A stretch of DNA of 34,550 nucleotides, taken from NCBI GenBank assembly GCA_017410245.1, contig JAFQRE010000008.1:1-34550 (forward strand). The letters run 5' to 3'. The translations under genes and the position numbers were made by a program. Source of the stretch: Bacteroidaceae bacterium. Its GTDB lineage: Bacteria; Bacteroidota; Bacteroidia; Bacteroidales; Barnesiellaceae_A. The notes under the pieces were generated by a model. That model saw only the letters and a list, made by a program, of their open reading frames with translations, was not told the DNA's origin and made no database searches. Positions 16,104 to 28,355 of the stretch are shown here, in pieces (within the stretch, counting starts at the first letter, position 1; each line of letters begins with the position of its first letter).

Positions 16104-17321
16104 TTATATAATAACTTTTTTCATCTTGTCAAAGACTTGCACAAGGTATATTCCTTGTGGTAGTGTGAGGGTGGTTACATGGGCTACTGAAGTGGTGTGT
16201 AGTAGAATCCCGTTGGTTGTATATATTTTCACTTCAACGTTATCGGCCAGCTCTTCAATTATGATGGTGCCATTGTATGTGTAAATACTCCATGCGTTGT
16301 TGGGGGCATTGTCGCGTTTATTGTCAAGCCAATCGGTATTGTCGTTATATGGTGTTGCGATAGCATTGGTAGCACATTGCACACAAAGCAATCGGTTGTC
16401 GTCATTGACAGCTACAAAACTGCTCGCAAAAGTTTCATCATAGGGTTTTTCTGATTTTAAAATGTTGAGGGTTGAGCCAATAACCGAAGTGCCGAAGTAG
16501 GGTGCAAACAATGCCTCATACCATGTGCAAGCAGCAACATATCGGCCTGTACCGCTATTTAGGTGCCAATTGTCTCGGGTGAGATTGTTGTATTTGCCTC
16601 CGTAGGTCAAATCGGTGTTACGTGCCTTTTGTATAGCCGTTCCCGTGGGTATAATACGATCTATACCTATCTCTTCAACTACTCGGCGGGTTACTTCGGC
16701 ATATTTCACCCAATCGGAATAGCCAAATGTCTCACCCGTTACAGCGGAGTGGCTATGGGGCATATTGTAGAACAGACACAAATTTTCATTACCTGTATAT
16801 CGCTTGAGTAGCTCTACATACTCTTGGCAAGACGAAAACGTGCCGTAATCACCTGCCATTTTGCTTGTTTGCTGTATCACAACTATATCCCACCCGAGTG
16901 CCAGCACGTCACGAACGGTTGTCGCCTTGGCTTGTCCTATCAATATATCGTAGTGGGGTGTTTCGGTAGTGCTTATTGCACTATTGTTGTTGATGTGGTC
17001 TATCCATGTATCAAATGATGAACTGCCATGTACCAAGCGACTCATGATTACTTGGTCGGTATTTATTCCGAGATTGACCATCAGCTGTTTCAGATATACA
17101 GTGGCATCAATAGTAAAGCTGTTGCCTATGGCAAGGACTCTTATGGTATCGTTGTTGTATGGGTATTCTCCGTTGTGAAGTATCGTCTTATCGTTCTTGA
17201 TATATTCTATGACGGGCATAACATCGATATTGCCCTTGTCGTAGGCCAATGCAATCGTTGTGGTAAAACTACATAATAGACATACTACAGCGAGTAGCTT
17301 TATGTGTATAAGAGTTTTCAT
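16104..17321 (-). CDS. Secreted DUF4886/SGNH-like protein with a type IX secretion C-terminal tail
   Basis: A 405-residue protein with a signal peptide (MKTLIHIKLLAVVCLLCSF...IALA). The main domain opens with VLAIGNSFTIDATVYLKQL, whose GNS resembles block I of SGNH hydrolases and suggests Ser as nucleophile. It continues with WDIVVIQQTSK and NMPHSHS, and ends with DNWHLNSGTGRYVAACTWYE, which supplies a plausible Asp-His pair. This fits DUF4886, probably a carbohydrate-ester hydrolase; the substrate is unknown. The last 65 or so residues (VKIYTTNGILLHTTS, TLTLPQGIYLVQV, KKVII) match the type A sorting signal used by the type IX (Por) secretion system, so the protein should be exported and surface-anchored or released. 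It is a single-gene unit with its own promoter. Confidence 0.8.
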   Translation of the reverse strand: MKTLIHIKLLAVVCLLCSFTTTIALAYDKGNIDVMPVIEYIKNDKTILHNGEYPYNNDTIRVLAIGNSFTIDATVYLKQLMVNLGINTDQVIMSRLVHGSSSFDTWIDHINNNSAISTTETPHYDILIGQAKATTVRDVLALGWDIVVIQQTSKMAGDYGTFSSCQEYVELLKRYTGNENLCLFYNMPHSHSAVTGETFGYSDWVKYAEVTRRVVEEIGIDRIIPTGTAIQKARNTDLTYGGKYNNLTRDNWHLNSGTGRYVAACTWYEALFAPYFGTSVIGSTLNILKSEKPYDETFASSFVAVNDDNRLLCVQCATNAIATPYNDNTDWLDNKRDNAPNNAWSIYTYNGTIIIEELADNVEVKIYTTNGILLHTTSVAHVTTLTLPQGIYLVQVFDKMKKVII

Positions 17322-17340
17322 CTTTACAAAACAATCAATA

Positions 17341-17378
17341 GGTTATATTTCCCTACCAGCATGATGTAGTATATAACC
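17341..17378 (-). repeat. Inverted repeat in the leader of the DUF4886 gene
   Basis: GGTTATAT and ATATAACC form a perfect 8-bp stem with a 22-nt loop. In the minus-strand transcript it would lie at the very start of the leader, 19 nt before the start codon. It could be an mRNA-stabilising 5' hairpin or a protein-binding site. No T-run follows. Confidence 0.4.
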
Positions 17379-17390
17379 ATTTTGTAATAA

Positions 17391-17421
17391 CAAAGTTAGC
17401 AATAAAATTTGAAAAAGCAAC
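17391..17421 (-). promoter_or_regulatory. Promoter for the DUF4886 gene
   Basis: On the minus strand TAACTTTG (17391-17398) matches the -7 consensus and GTTG lies 19 bp upstream as a -33 element. The leader would be about 60 nt. From here to the opposing promoter (17422-17677) the 437-bp divergent intergenic region is AT-rich, and I see no gene or RNA in it. Confidence 0.6.
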
Positions 17422-17677
17422 TTATAGTTGTTGGGTAATATGCTGTAGATTATAGAACTGTTGAATATTCTCTATCGAGCCTGATGCGATTGAATAAATT
17501 ATTAATCATCTGTGATGTTCTATTAGACTATTGAGAAGCATAGTATTATGTGTCAATATTGCGTGGATAGTCGCTGAAAATAGTCTGTTTGGTGTGGTTG
17601 TTTTCCCGATTTGTGAAAACTTCTGAAAATATCAGCCTCTTTAATGTTTGAGTGTATTTCTTGTGTGGAATTTATTG

Positions 17678-17685
17678 TATTTTTG
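17678..17685 (+). promoter_or_regulatory. Promoter -7 box for the RND efflux operon
   Basis: TATTTTTG fits TAnnTTTG exactly. Transcription would begin near 17692, inside the inverted repeat that follows. No good -33 TTTG is seen at 19-21 bp, consistent with a regulated promoter. Confidence 0.55.
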
Positions 17686-17686
17686 C

Positions 17687-17712
17687 ATACGATAATGATA
17701 TTTATATCGTAT
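17687..17712 (+). promoter_or_regulatory. Operator-like inverted repeat at the efflux operon start site
   Basis: ATACGATA and TATCGTAT form a perfect 8-bp inverted repeat with a 10-bp spacer. It begins one base after the -7 box and covers the predicted transcription start. Position and symmetry suit a dimeric repressor such as a TetR- or MarR-type protein. No regulator gene is adjacent. Confidence 0.5.
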
Positions 17713-17758
17713 CGTTGTTATTGACATTGATATCAAAAACAAATAAACCGACAGATAG

Positions 17759-18877
17759 ATGAATTGTAAAAAAGTACTATTGGGAGTCTTTGCAGGTCTC
17801 ATGCTTGTAGCTTGTAGTGACAAGCAGGCCGAAACTGTAAAGAAAGAGACACGCTATGCGTTGCATACAGTAACCTTGAGCGACCGCGTTTTACAGGCCG
17901 ACTATACGGCTACAATCAAAGGTTGTCAGACTGTAGAGATACGTCCGCAAGTTAGTGGAATGATTACCGACATTCGCATCAACGAGGGTGATATTGTGGG
18001 TATGGGACAAGTATTGTTTGTGATAGATCCTGTACCATACCAGGCCGCCTATGAGATAGCTGTTGCCAACGTGAAGAGTGCCGAGGCTGCTCTCTCTACG
18101 GCTCAATTGCTCTTGGAGAGTAATCAAGAACTATATGAACAAGACGTTGTGTCGGAGTTTGACTTGATGATGGCTCGCAATGACTTGGCCGAGGCTGAAG
18201 CCAAATTGGCGCTTGCCCTTGCCGAGGAGACCAATGCTCACAACAATCTATCATACACCGAGGTGAAGTCGCCTGTAAATGGCATAGCAAGTATGATACC
18301 CTACCGCGTGGGAGCGTTGGTCAATAGTGGCATTGCCCAACCATTGGTAACCGTTTCGGACGATAGTCAGGTATATGCCTACTTCTCTATGGCCGAAAAT
18401 CAGATGCTCGACCTCATCTATCAGTATGGCTCATTGCATCGTGCCATCAAGGAGATGCCTGAGGTGGAGTTGCGTATGAGCAATGGCGATATATATGAAC
18501 ATAAAGGTCGCATCAATGCCATCAGTGGTACGATTAGCGAGAGTACCGGAGCTGTGAGCCTTCGTGCAGCATTCCCCAATCGTGGACGAGTGTTGCGTGA
18601 TGGTGGTAGCGGAACAGTGATTATCCCTTCCGAGCGTAAGGGTTGCATCGTTATCCCGCAATCGGCTACCTATGAGTTGCAAGATCGCATATTTGTATAT
18701 AAAGTAGTTGAGGGTAGGGCAGTATCTACTCCTATCGAGGTACTCCCGCAGAACAACGGAACCGAGTATATTGTAGAGAATGGCTTGCAAGAGGGCGATG
18801 TGATTGTTGCCGAGGGTGCAGGACTTATACGAGAAGGTACAGTGGTAGTTGCCAAAGAAAATAACGAGGAGGAATAA
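17759..18877 (+). CDS. RND efflux periplasmic adaptor (membrane fusion protein)
   Basis: A 372-residue lipoprotein: signal MNCKKVLLGVFAGLMLVACS with Cys19 as lipid site. It has the AcrA/MexA layout: a lipoyl half-motif VEIRPQVSGMITDIRINEGDIVGMGQVLFVIDP (about 60-92), an alpha-helical hairpin (about 95-160) rich in Ala, Glu and Leu, and the second lipoyl half YTEVKSPVNGIASMIPYRVGALV. A beta-barrel domain and a membrane-proximal domain ending near GLQEGDVIVAEG follow. It joins the inner-membrane pump to the outer-membrane channel. It is the first gene of a three-gene operon with a promoter and an operator-like repeat upstream. The pump gene starts 3 bp after its stop. Its final codons contain AGGAGG, which could serve as a ribosome site for the pump. 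Confidence 0.94.
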   Translation: MNCKKVLLGVFAGLMLVACSDKQAETVKKETRYALHTVTLSDRVLQADYTATIKGCQTVEIRPQVSGMITDIRINEGDIVGMGQVLFVIDPVPYQAAYEIAVANVKSAEAALSTAQLLLESNQELYEQDVVSEFDLMMARNDLAEAEAKLALALAEETNAHNNLSYTEVKSPVNGIASMIPYRVGALVNSGIAQPLVTVSDDSQVYAYFSMAENQMLDLIYQYGSLHRAIKEMPEVELRMSNGDIYEHKGRINAISGTISESTGAVSLRAAFPNRGRVLRDGGSGTVIIPSERKGCIVIPQSATYELQDRIFVYKVVEGRAVSTPIEVLPQNNGTEYIVENGLQEGDVIVAEGAGLIREGTVVVAKENNEEE

Positions 18878-18880
18878 TTG

Positions 18881-21800
18881 ATGAACGTAAAGACTTTTAT
18901 TGACCGTCCTATATTATCGGGTGTTATATCGGTAGCTATATTGCTGTTGGGACTTATCAGCCTTACTCAGTTGCCAGTAGAACAATTTCCCGAGATAGCT
19001 CCGCCTACTATCAGCGTATCGGCAAACTATGCCGGTGCAAGTGCCGAGACGGTGCAGAAGAGTGTCATCATACCTCTTGAGGAGGCTATAAATGGCGTGG
19101 AGGATATGATGTATATGGTGTCGTCATCGACCAACTCCGGCTCGGCAAGCATACAGATATACTTCCGACAAGGTACCGATGGCGACATGGCTATGGTGAA
19201 CGTACAAAACCGTATGGCGCAAGCTCAAGGTCTATTGCCCGCCGAGGTGACACGTAGTGGTGTTACGGTGCGTAAGCGTCAGACCAGCCGCATAAAGATG
19301 TTGGCTGTATATAGCCCCGACAATACTTTCGACCAAAACTTCATTAGCAACTACATGAAAATCAATGTCGAGCCACGTTTGTCGCGTATTGCGGGTGTGG
19401 GTGAGGTTGATATTCTTGGAGGTGACTATTCGTTGCGTATATGGCTCGATCCGGGCAAGATGGCCAAGTATAGCCTCATGCCATCGGACATTCGTCGTGT
19501 GCTTGATGAGCAAAATATTGAGTCGCCAACGGGTACATTGGGTGCCGACTCGGACAATACGTTTCGTTATACCTTGAAGTATCGCGGACGATATGAAAAG
19601 GAGTCGGACTATGAGAATCTTGTTATACGTGCTCAGAGCGATGGTACTGTATTGCGACTGAAAGATGTGGCTCGTGTTGAACTTGGATCACGCAGCTACG
19701 AGTATGTGGGTACGGTAAATGGTCACCCGGGCGTTTCATGTATGATTTCGCAAACCTCCGGGTCTAATGCCAATGAGATTATCGATGACATTGATAAGGT
19801 AGTGGCCGAGATATCTCAAGACTTGCCGCGTGGCCTTGAGATTGTCGATTTGATGAGTACCAAGGACTTTCTCGATGCCTCTATCAAGAATGTTATAAAG
19901 ACACTCCTTGAGGCTATTTTGCTGGTTATCTTGGCAGTATATATATTCTTGCAGAACTTCCGTTCTACCTTCATACCGGCAGTGTCTATTGTGGTATCGT
20001 TGGTAGGTACTTTTGCCTTCATGCTGGTAGCCGGTTTCAGTATCAACCTCATCACGCTCTTTGCCTTGGTGCTGGTTATTGGTACGGTTGTAGATGACTC
20101 TATTGTGGTGGTGGAGGCTGTGCAGGCCAAGTTTGACGAAGGTTACAAATCGTCGTACGAGGCTACAGTAAGTGCCATGGGTGGCATTACAACGGCTCTG
20201 CTTACTACTACATTTGTCTTTATGGCGGTATTTATCCCTGTTAGCTTCATGGGAGGCACAACCGGTACGTTCTATACCCAGTTTGGTTTGACTATGGCTG
20301 TGGCGGTGGGCATATCGTTGCTCAATGCGCTCACACTCAGTCCGGCACTTTGTTCGCTCATCATGAGGCCTCACGATGGTGTGGACGAAGGCAAGAAGTT
20401 GAGTTTTTCTTCACGCTTTCACATTGCATTTGAGGCGGCATTTGGCCGTATTATAGGCAAGTATAAGGGTGGTGTCATGTTTATGTTCCGCCACAAGTGG
20501 CTATCGGTGTTGCTCATCGTGATAGCATGTGGTGGCCTCTTCTATATGTTGCAAACTACCAAGACCGGACTTGTACCCAAAGAGGATATGGGCTCGATAA
20601 ACATCGATGTACAGACTCCTCCGGGAACAAACTTGATGGAGACCATCAAGGTAATGGACGAAATAGACAAGCGCATCAGTACCATTCCGCAGATTGAAGT
20701 TTACTCAAAGACCACCGGTAGAGGTATGATGAGTGGTCAGGGTGTGTCGTGTGGTATGTTCTCTATTCGGTTGAAGAATTGGGACGAGCGTACCGAGAAG
20801 GGCGATGACATAGAATCGGTTATTGAGGAGATATACAATCGTGTTGCCGATATTACCTCGGCCAAGATACTTGTTTTTACTCGTGGTATGATACCCGGTT
20901 ATGGAGTGAGCAGTGGATTTGAACTCTATGTGCAAGACCAGAAGGGTGGTAGCATCGAGGAGTTGTTGCGCATTACCAACAACCTCATTGCCGAGCTGAA
21001 CGACCGCCCCGAGATAGCTCGTGCTTCGACCTCTTTCGATACCAAATACCCGCAATATCTGCTTGAGGTAGATGCCGCACGATGCAAGCGTAATGGTGTA
21101 TCGCCCGACGATGTGCTCGATGTCATTTCGGGGTACATCGGTGGTAGCTATGCCTCAAATATGAATAGATTTTCTAAGTTATATCGTGTCATGATGCAAG
21201 CCTCGGCCGAGTATCGATTGGATACCGAGTCATTGAGCAATATGTTTGTACGCAACGACAAGGGCGAGATGAGTCCTATCAACCAGTACGTAACACTCAC
21301 TCGTGTCTATGGCGCACAATCTATATCACGCTTCAACCTCTTTTCGGCCATATCGGTCAATGGACAACCTGCCAAAGGTTACAGCTCGGGAGAGGCTATC
21401 CAAGCAGTACGTGAAGTAGCTGCCGATGTGCTTCCTGCCGGTTATGGATATGAGTTTGGTGGTATGTCGCGCGAGGAGGCCTCGTCGGGAACGGCTACAG
21501 CCATGATATTTGTGCTATGTATTGTGTGCATATACCTCATCTTATGTGCCTTGTATGAGAGTATATTCATACCCATTGTCATCTTGCTGTCTGTGCCGTT
21601 TGGACTGGCGGGTAGTTTCTTGTTTGCCCGTATGTTTGGCTTGGAAAACAATATCTACTTGCAGATAGGTCTGCTCATGCTCATTGGTTTGTTGGCCAAG
21701 ACAGCTATCTTGCTCACCGAGTTTGCATCGGAGCGTCGCCGACAAGGTATGAGTATTGTCGATGCAGCCATGTCGGCAGCTGTGGCACGTTTGCGTCCTA

Positions 21801-22015
21801 TCCTTATGACTTCATTGACCATGATATTTGGTATGTTGCCGTTGATGTTTGCCACAGGAGTAGGAGCCAATGGTAATATATCGATAGGTGTGGGTACTGT
21901 AGGCGGTATGCTCATTGGTACATTGGCACTCATCTTTATCGTACCGGTGTTGTTTATCATCTTCCGCACCATCGAGGAGCGTGTAATGCCTCGTAGTAAA
22001 CAAAAACAGAACTAA
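18881..22015 (+). CDS. RND multidrug efflux pump, HAE1 (AcrB/MexB-like) family
   Basis: A 1044-residue inner-membrane transporter, full length for the family. The ATG at 18881 is chosen over the adjacent TTG because of its spacing from AGGAGG at 18867-18872. It opens NVKTFIDRPILSGVISVAIL, the usual first helix. Large periplasmic loops follow helix 1 and helix 7. The proton-relay Asp pair is in helix 4 (IGTVVDDSIVVVEAV, Asp405-Asp406). Typical motifs include PVEQFPEIAPPTISVSANYAGASAETV, VSFMGGTTGTFYTQFGLTMAVAVGISLLNALTLSPALCSLIM and GLLAKTAILLTEFA. It should exchange protons for amphiphilic drugs, bile acids or dyes; the substrate cannot be read from sequence. Twelve membrane segments are expected. 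Confidence 0.96.
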   Translation: MNVKTFIDRPILSGVISVAILLLGLISLTQLPVEQFPEIAPPTISVSANYAGASAETVQKSVIIPLEEAINGVEDMMYMVSSSTNSGSASIQIYFRQGTDGDMAMVNVQNRMAQAQGLLPAEVTRSGVTVRKRQTSRIKMLAVYSPDNTFDQNFISNYMKINVEPRLSRIAGVGEVDILGGDYSLRIWLDPGKMAKYSLMPSDIRRVLDEQNIESPTGTLGADSDNTFRYTLKYRGRYEKESDYENLVIRAQSDGTVLRLKDVARVELGSRSYEYVGTVNGHPGVSCMISQTSGSNANEIIDDIDKVVAEISQDLPRGLEIVDLMSTKDFLDASIKNVIKTLLEAILLVILAVYIFLQNFRSTFIPAVSIVVSLVGTFAFMLVAGFSINLITLFALVLVIGTVVDDSIVVVEAVQAKFDEGYKSSYEATVSAMGGITTALLTTTFVFMAVFIPVSFMGGTTGTFYTQFGLTMAVAVGISLLNALTLSPALCSLIMRPHDGVDEGKKLSFSSRFHIAFEAAFGRIIGKYKGGVMFMFRHKWLSVLLIVIACGGLFYMLQTTKTGLVPKEDMGSINIDVQTPPGTNLMETIKVMDEIDKRISTIPQIEVYSKTTGRGMMSGQGVSCGMFSIRLKNWDERTEKGDDIESVIEEIYNRVADITSAKILVFTRGMIPGYGVSSGFELYVQDQKGGSIEELLRITNNLIAELNDRPEIARASTSFDTKYPQYLLEVDAARCKRNGVSPDDVLDVISGYIGGSYASNMNRFSKLYRVMMQASAEYRLDTESLSNMFVRNDKGEMSPINQYVTLTRVYGAQSISRFNLFSAISVNGQPAKGYSSGEAIQAVREVAADVLPAGYGYEFGGMSREEASSGTATAMIFVLCIVCIYLILCALYESIFIPIVILLSVPFGLAGSFLFARMFGLENNIYLQIGLLMLIGLLAKTAILLTEFASERRRQGMSIVDAAMSAAVARLRPILMTSLTMIFGMLPLMFATGVGANGNISIGVGTVGGMLIGTLALIFIVPVLFIIFRTIEERVMPRSKQKQN

Positions 22016-22021
22016 GACTTT

Positions 22022-23404
22022 ATGAAGAGAAATATTCTATATGCACTGCCAATGCTGCTACTCATGTTGAGTGGTTGCAACCTATACACACAATACAAGC
22101 AACCCGAGTTGCCGGTAGTCGATAGCCTCTATCAGCGACTGCCCATCGACACAACAGCCATTGTAGTCGATAACACCTCTATAGGTTATATGTCGTGGAA
22201 AGTTGTCTTTACCGATACGTTGTTGCAACAATGGATAGAGCAAGGATTGGTACACAATACCGATATGAACATAGCACGATTGCGCGTTGAGCAAGCCGAG
22301 GCGGCATTGACAGCTTCGCGTCTGGTTTTCATTCCGAGTCTTACCCTCTCGGGGCAGGGCGGATTGAGCCAATATACCGGCTCGGAGTTGAAAAAATCGT
22401 ACAATGTAGCTGTAACTGCCGATTGGGAGTTAGACCTATTTGGCAAGCAACTCAATGCAGCACGTGGTGCCGAGGCTGTATTGGAGCAAACCAAGGCCTA
22501 CAAGCAAGCCGTACGCACTCGCCTCATAGCCACCATAGCCGACAGTTACTTTACGCTACTTATGCTTGATGAACAGTTGGAGATAAGCCGTCGCACACTC
22601 GATACATGGGAAGAGAATATACGCACGCTCGAGGCCCTGAAACGTGCCGGTAAGACCAACGAAGCAGCTGTATTGCAAGCCAAGGCCAATCGACTCAATG
22701 TCGAAGGGTCGGTACTGACTCTCGAGCGTCGCATTATCGAACAGGAAAACTCCCTCTCGGTGCTGTTGGGCATGGCTCCGGCCATGTTGCAACGGGGCAA
22801 ACTCTCTGAGCAGATATTCCCCGAGGAGTTGTCGGTGGGTATTCCCTTGCAGTTGCTCAGTTTCCGTCCCGATGTGCGGCAAGCCGAGTATGTGCTTGCC
22901 GAGGCCTTCTATGCCACCAATGCAGCACATTCGGCATTCTATCCCACCATTTCGCTCACAGGTTCGGCCGGTTGGACTAACAACGGTGCTACCATAACCA
23001 ATCCTGCCGGTTGGTTGCTCAATGCCATAGGCTCACTGGTGCAGCCCCTCTTCAATCATGGCAAGAATGTGGCCAACCTCAAGATAGCCAAGGCTCAACA
23101 AGAGGAGGCGCTGTTGCTCTTCCGGCAGAGTCTGCTCGATGCCGGAGCTGAGGTAAACAATGCCCTTGTGCAATGGCAGACTGCCCGCAAGCGTATAGAG
23201 ATAGGCTCTAAGCAGATTGTCAATCTGCAAGCTGCCATCTGGAACACTCGCCTGCTCATGAAGCATGGTAGTGCAAACTATCTCGAGGTGCTCACCGCCC
23301 AACAAAATCTCTTGCAAGCCGAGCTGATGCAGGCATCAGACCGCTACGACGAGATACAAGGTGTTATCTCGCTCTTCCATGCCCTCGGTGGCGGTATGGA
23401 GTAA
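22022..23404 (+). CDS. Outer-membrane efflux channel lipoprotein (TolC/OprM/NodT family)
   Basis: A 460-residue lipoprotein with signal MKRNILYALPMLLLMLSGC (Cys19). It has the two-repeat OEP structure of the NodT/OprM subgroup. The first repeat includes WKVVFTDTLLQQWIEQGLVHNTDMNIARLRVEQAEAAL and VTADWELDLFGKQLNAARGAEA. The second includes LSFRPDVRQAEYVLAEAFYATNAAHSAFYPTISLTGSAG and NYLEVLTAQQNLLQAELMQ. Three copies form the trans-periplasmic tunnel of the pump. It begins 6 bp after the pump gene and completes the tripartite set. A hairpin at 23434-23463 closes the operon. Confidence 0.95.
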   Translation: MKRNILYALPMLLLMLSGCNLYTQYKQPELPVVDSLYQRLPIDTTAIVVDNTSIGYMSWKVVFTDTLLQQWIEQGLVHNTDMNIARLRVEQAEAALTASRLVFIPSLTLSGQGGLSQYTGSELKKSYNVAVTADWELDLFGKQLNAARGAEAVLEQTKAYKQAVRTRLIATIADSYFTLLMLDEQLEISRRTLDTWEENIRTLEALKRAGKTNEAAVLQAKANRLNVEGSVLTLERRIIEQENSLSVLLGMAPAMLQRGKLSEQIFPEELSVGIPLQLLSFRPDVRQAEYVLAEAFYATNAAHSAFYPTISLTGSAGWTNNGATITNPAGWLLNAIGSLVQPLFNHGKNVANLKIAKAQQEEALLLFRQSLLDAGAEVNNALVQWQTARKRIEIGSKQIVNLQAAIWNTRLLMKHGSANYLEVLTAQQNLLQAELMQASDRYDEIQGVISLFHALGGGME

Positions 23405-23433
23405 ATACCGAAAGATACATGCTATCTCATACA

Positions 23434-23463
23434 CACCCCATGCACTGATTGGTGCATGGGGTG
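23434..23463 (+). terminator. Terminator-like hairpin after the efflux operon
   Basis: A perfect 12-bp GC-rich stem CACCCCATGCAC/GTGCATGGGGTG with a 6-nt loop lies 29 bp after the last stop codon. Only a short, broken T-stretch follows, so termination may be partial or factor-assisted. Confidence 0.65.
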
Positions 23464-23561
23464 GTGCTTTATAGTAACATTTATCATGTGTTGTATTGAT
23501 GTTATTTAATATCTTCTTGCTGTTTAAATTGCCACTTAAATGATTATTTCAATGGCATTGT

Positions 23562-23593
23562 CTTGTGTGAGAAAAATATTTGTGATATTTTTG
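23562..23593 (+). promoter_or_regulatory. Promoter for the small outer-membrane protein gene
   Basis: TATTTTTG at 23586-23593 is an exact -7 match and CTTG at 23562-23565 lies 20 bp upstream. It leaves a leader of roughly 30 nt. Confidence 0.6.
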
Positions 23594-23628
23594 TAGAAAT
23601 TAATTTATTATTAACAACAAAATAATTT

Positions 23629-24168
23629 ATGACCATGAAAAAGTTGTTTTCTTTATTACTTTGCCTTAGTGCAATGTTTGCAGGTAGTGTTGTCGCTCAA
23701 GATAAGGGCGATATGTTTATTGGGGGAAATTTGGGATTGGGCGTTACCACCATTGGCGATGGTAGTTATTCTGTTTCGTCTGTGACCTTTTCATTAGCTC
23801 CCGAGTACTCTTATTTTGTAGCCGATAATTTCCGCATCGGAGCCGAATTAGATTTGTCTATTGCCGAGGGAGTTACTACATTTACCGTCGCACCCACATT
23901 TGCCTACTATGTAAAGCTCGTCGATAAGTTGTATTATACCCCCGAGTTTACCATCGGTGGCGGTTTGGCGGCAAATGATGGCTATTCGGTAGGTGTTTTT
24001 GCTTTCGATCTCGACCTCTTCGCATTGGAGTATATGCCCTCCAATCATATAGGTCTGTCGCTAAGCCTTGTTAATATGTCGTATGCTCTGATACCCGAGG
24101 CATCGGTAAGTACATTCCACTTTGGTCTATTGACCTCGCCCGAGGTAGGATTTCGTTACTATTTCTAA
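23629..24168 (+). CDS. Small outer-membrane beta-barrel protein
   Basis: A 179-residue protein with a clear signal peptide ending VVAQ before DKGDMF. A second ATG (23635, MKKLFSLLLCL) could be the real start; the difference is two residues. The mature part alternates polar and hydrophobic residues in about eight strands (GDMFIGGNLGLGVTTI, VSSVTFSLAPEYSYFVA, FRIGAELDLSI, TFTVAPTFAYYVKL, LYYTPEFTIGGGLA) and ends GFRYYF with a terminal Phe, as outer-membrane barrels do. It resembles the OMP_b-brl/OmpW-like group of Bacteroidota porin-like proteins of unknown role. It is monocistronic between its own promoter and a strong terminator. Confidence 0.85.
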   Translation: MTMKKLFSLLLCLSAMFAGSVVAQDKGDMFIGGNLGLGVTTIGDGSYSVSSVTFSLAPEYSYFVADNFRIGAELDLSIAEGVTTFTVAPTFAYYVKLVDKLYYTPEFTIGGGLAANDGYSVGVFAFDLDLFALEYMPSNHIGLSLSLVNMSYALIPEASVSTFHFGLLTSPEVGFRYYF

Positions 24169-24209
24169 CCATACCGCGGTTTAGTAACCCTTTCACACCA
24201 AGATAAAGC

Positions 24210-24242
24210 ACCCCGCCACTCAAATAGCTTGAGTGGCGGGGT
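24210..24242 (+). terminator. Strong terminator between convergent genes
   Basis: A perfect 14-bp stem ACCCCGCCACTCAA/TTGAGTGGCGGGGT with a 5-nt loop is followed by ATCTTTTTG. It ends the outer-membrane protein gene, and being symmetrical may also stop the beta-galactosidase transcript arriving from the right. Confidence 0.9.
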
Positions 24243-24266
24243 ATCTTTTTGTGGGGGATTGTTTTA

Positions 24267-28065
<3,799 letters not shown>

Positions 28066-28117
28066 TGTATTACATTGGTTAAATTTGTTTATTTTGCTGT
28101 TTAATAATCTCAAAAAG

Positions 28118-28148
28118 CAAAGGTACAATATATTTTCTATTAATCAAA
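28118..28148 (-). promoter_or_regulatory. Consensus promoter for the membrane protein and beta-galactosidase genes
   Basis: On the minus strand TTTG (28145-28148), 19 bp, then TACCTTTG (28118-28125) is a perfect match to the Bacteroidales promoter consensus. The leader would be about 45 nt. Confidence 0.8.
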
Positions 28149-28276
28149 ACCTTGTTGGGGTGTTATGTATATAGGCTATTTGTCTTTGTTATATTGCTAT
28201 TTGCTATCTTGACTTGGCAAATTGACAGATATAAAATTATTCCTATTTTATTATAGGCTTTTCTGTATTGTTAATG

Positions 28277-28307
28277 TGTGAATTGCGAAAAAAAATACGT
28301 AATTTCG
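28277..28307 (+). promoter_or_regulatory. Probable promoter for the nqr operon
   Basis: TGTG (28277-28280), 19 bp, then TAATTTCG (28300-28307) differs from the consensus at one position in each box. It would give a leader of about 40 nt. The region between the two divergent promoters (28149-28276) is AT-rich and otherwise featureless. Confidence 0.5.
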
Positions 28308-28355
28308 CGGTCTAAAACAAATTAAGGAAATTTTGAATAGATATTTATTTGCAAC

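Noticed and set aside
17641..17823. A 60-residue minus-strand frame over the efflux promoter
   Set aside because: It overlaps the promoter, operator-like repeat and the start of the adaptor gene, and has no protein-like features beyond a hydrophobic run.
28066..28128. A 21-residue N-terminal extension of the membrane protein
   Set aside because: It would include the promoter at 28118-28125; the ATG at 28063-28065 begins a proper hydrophobic N-terminus.
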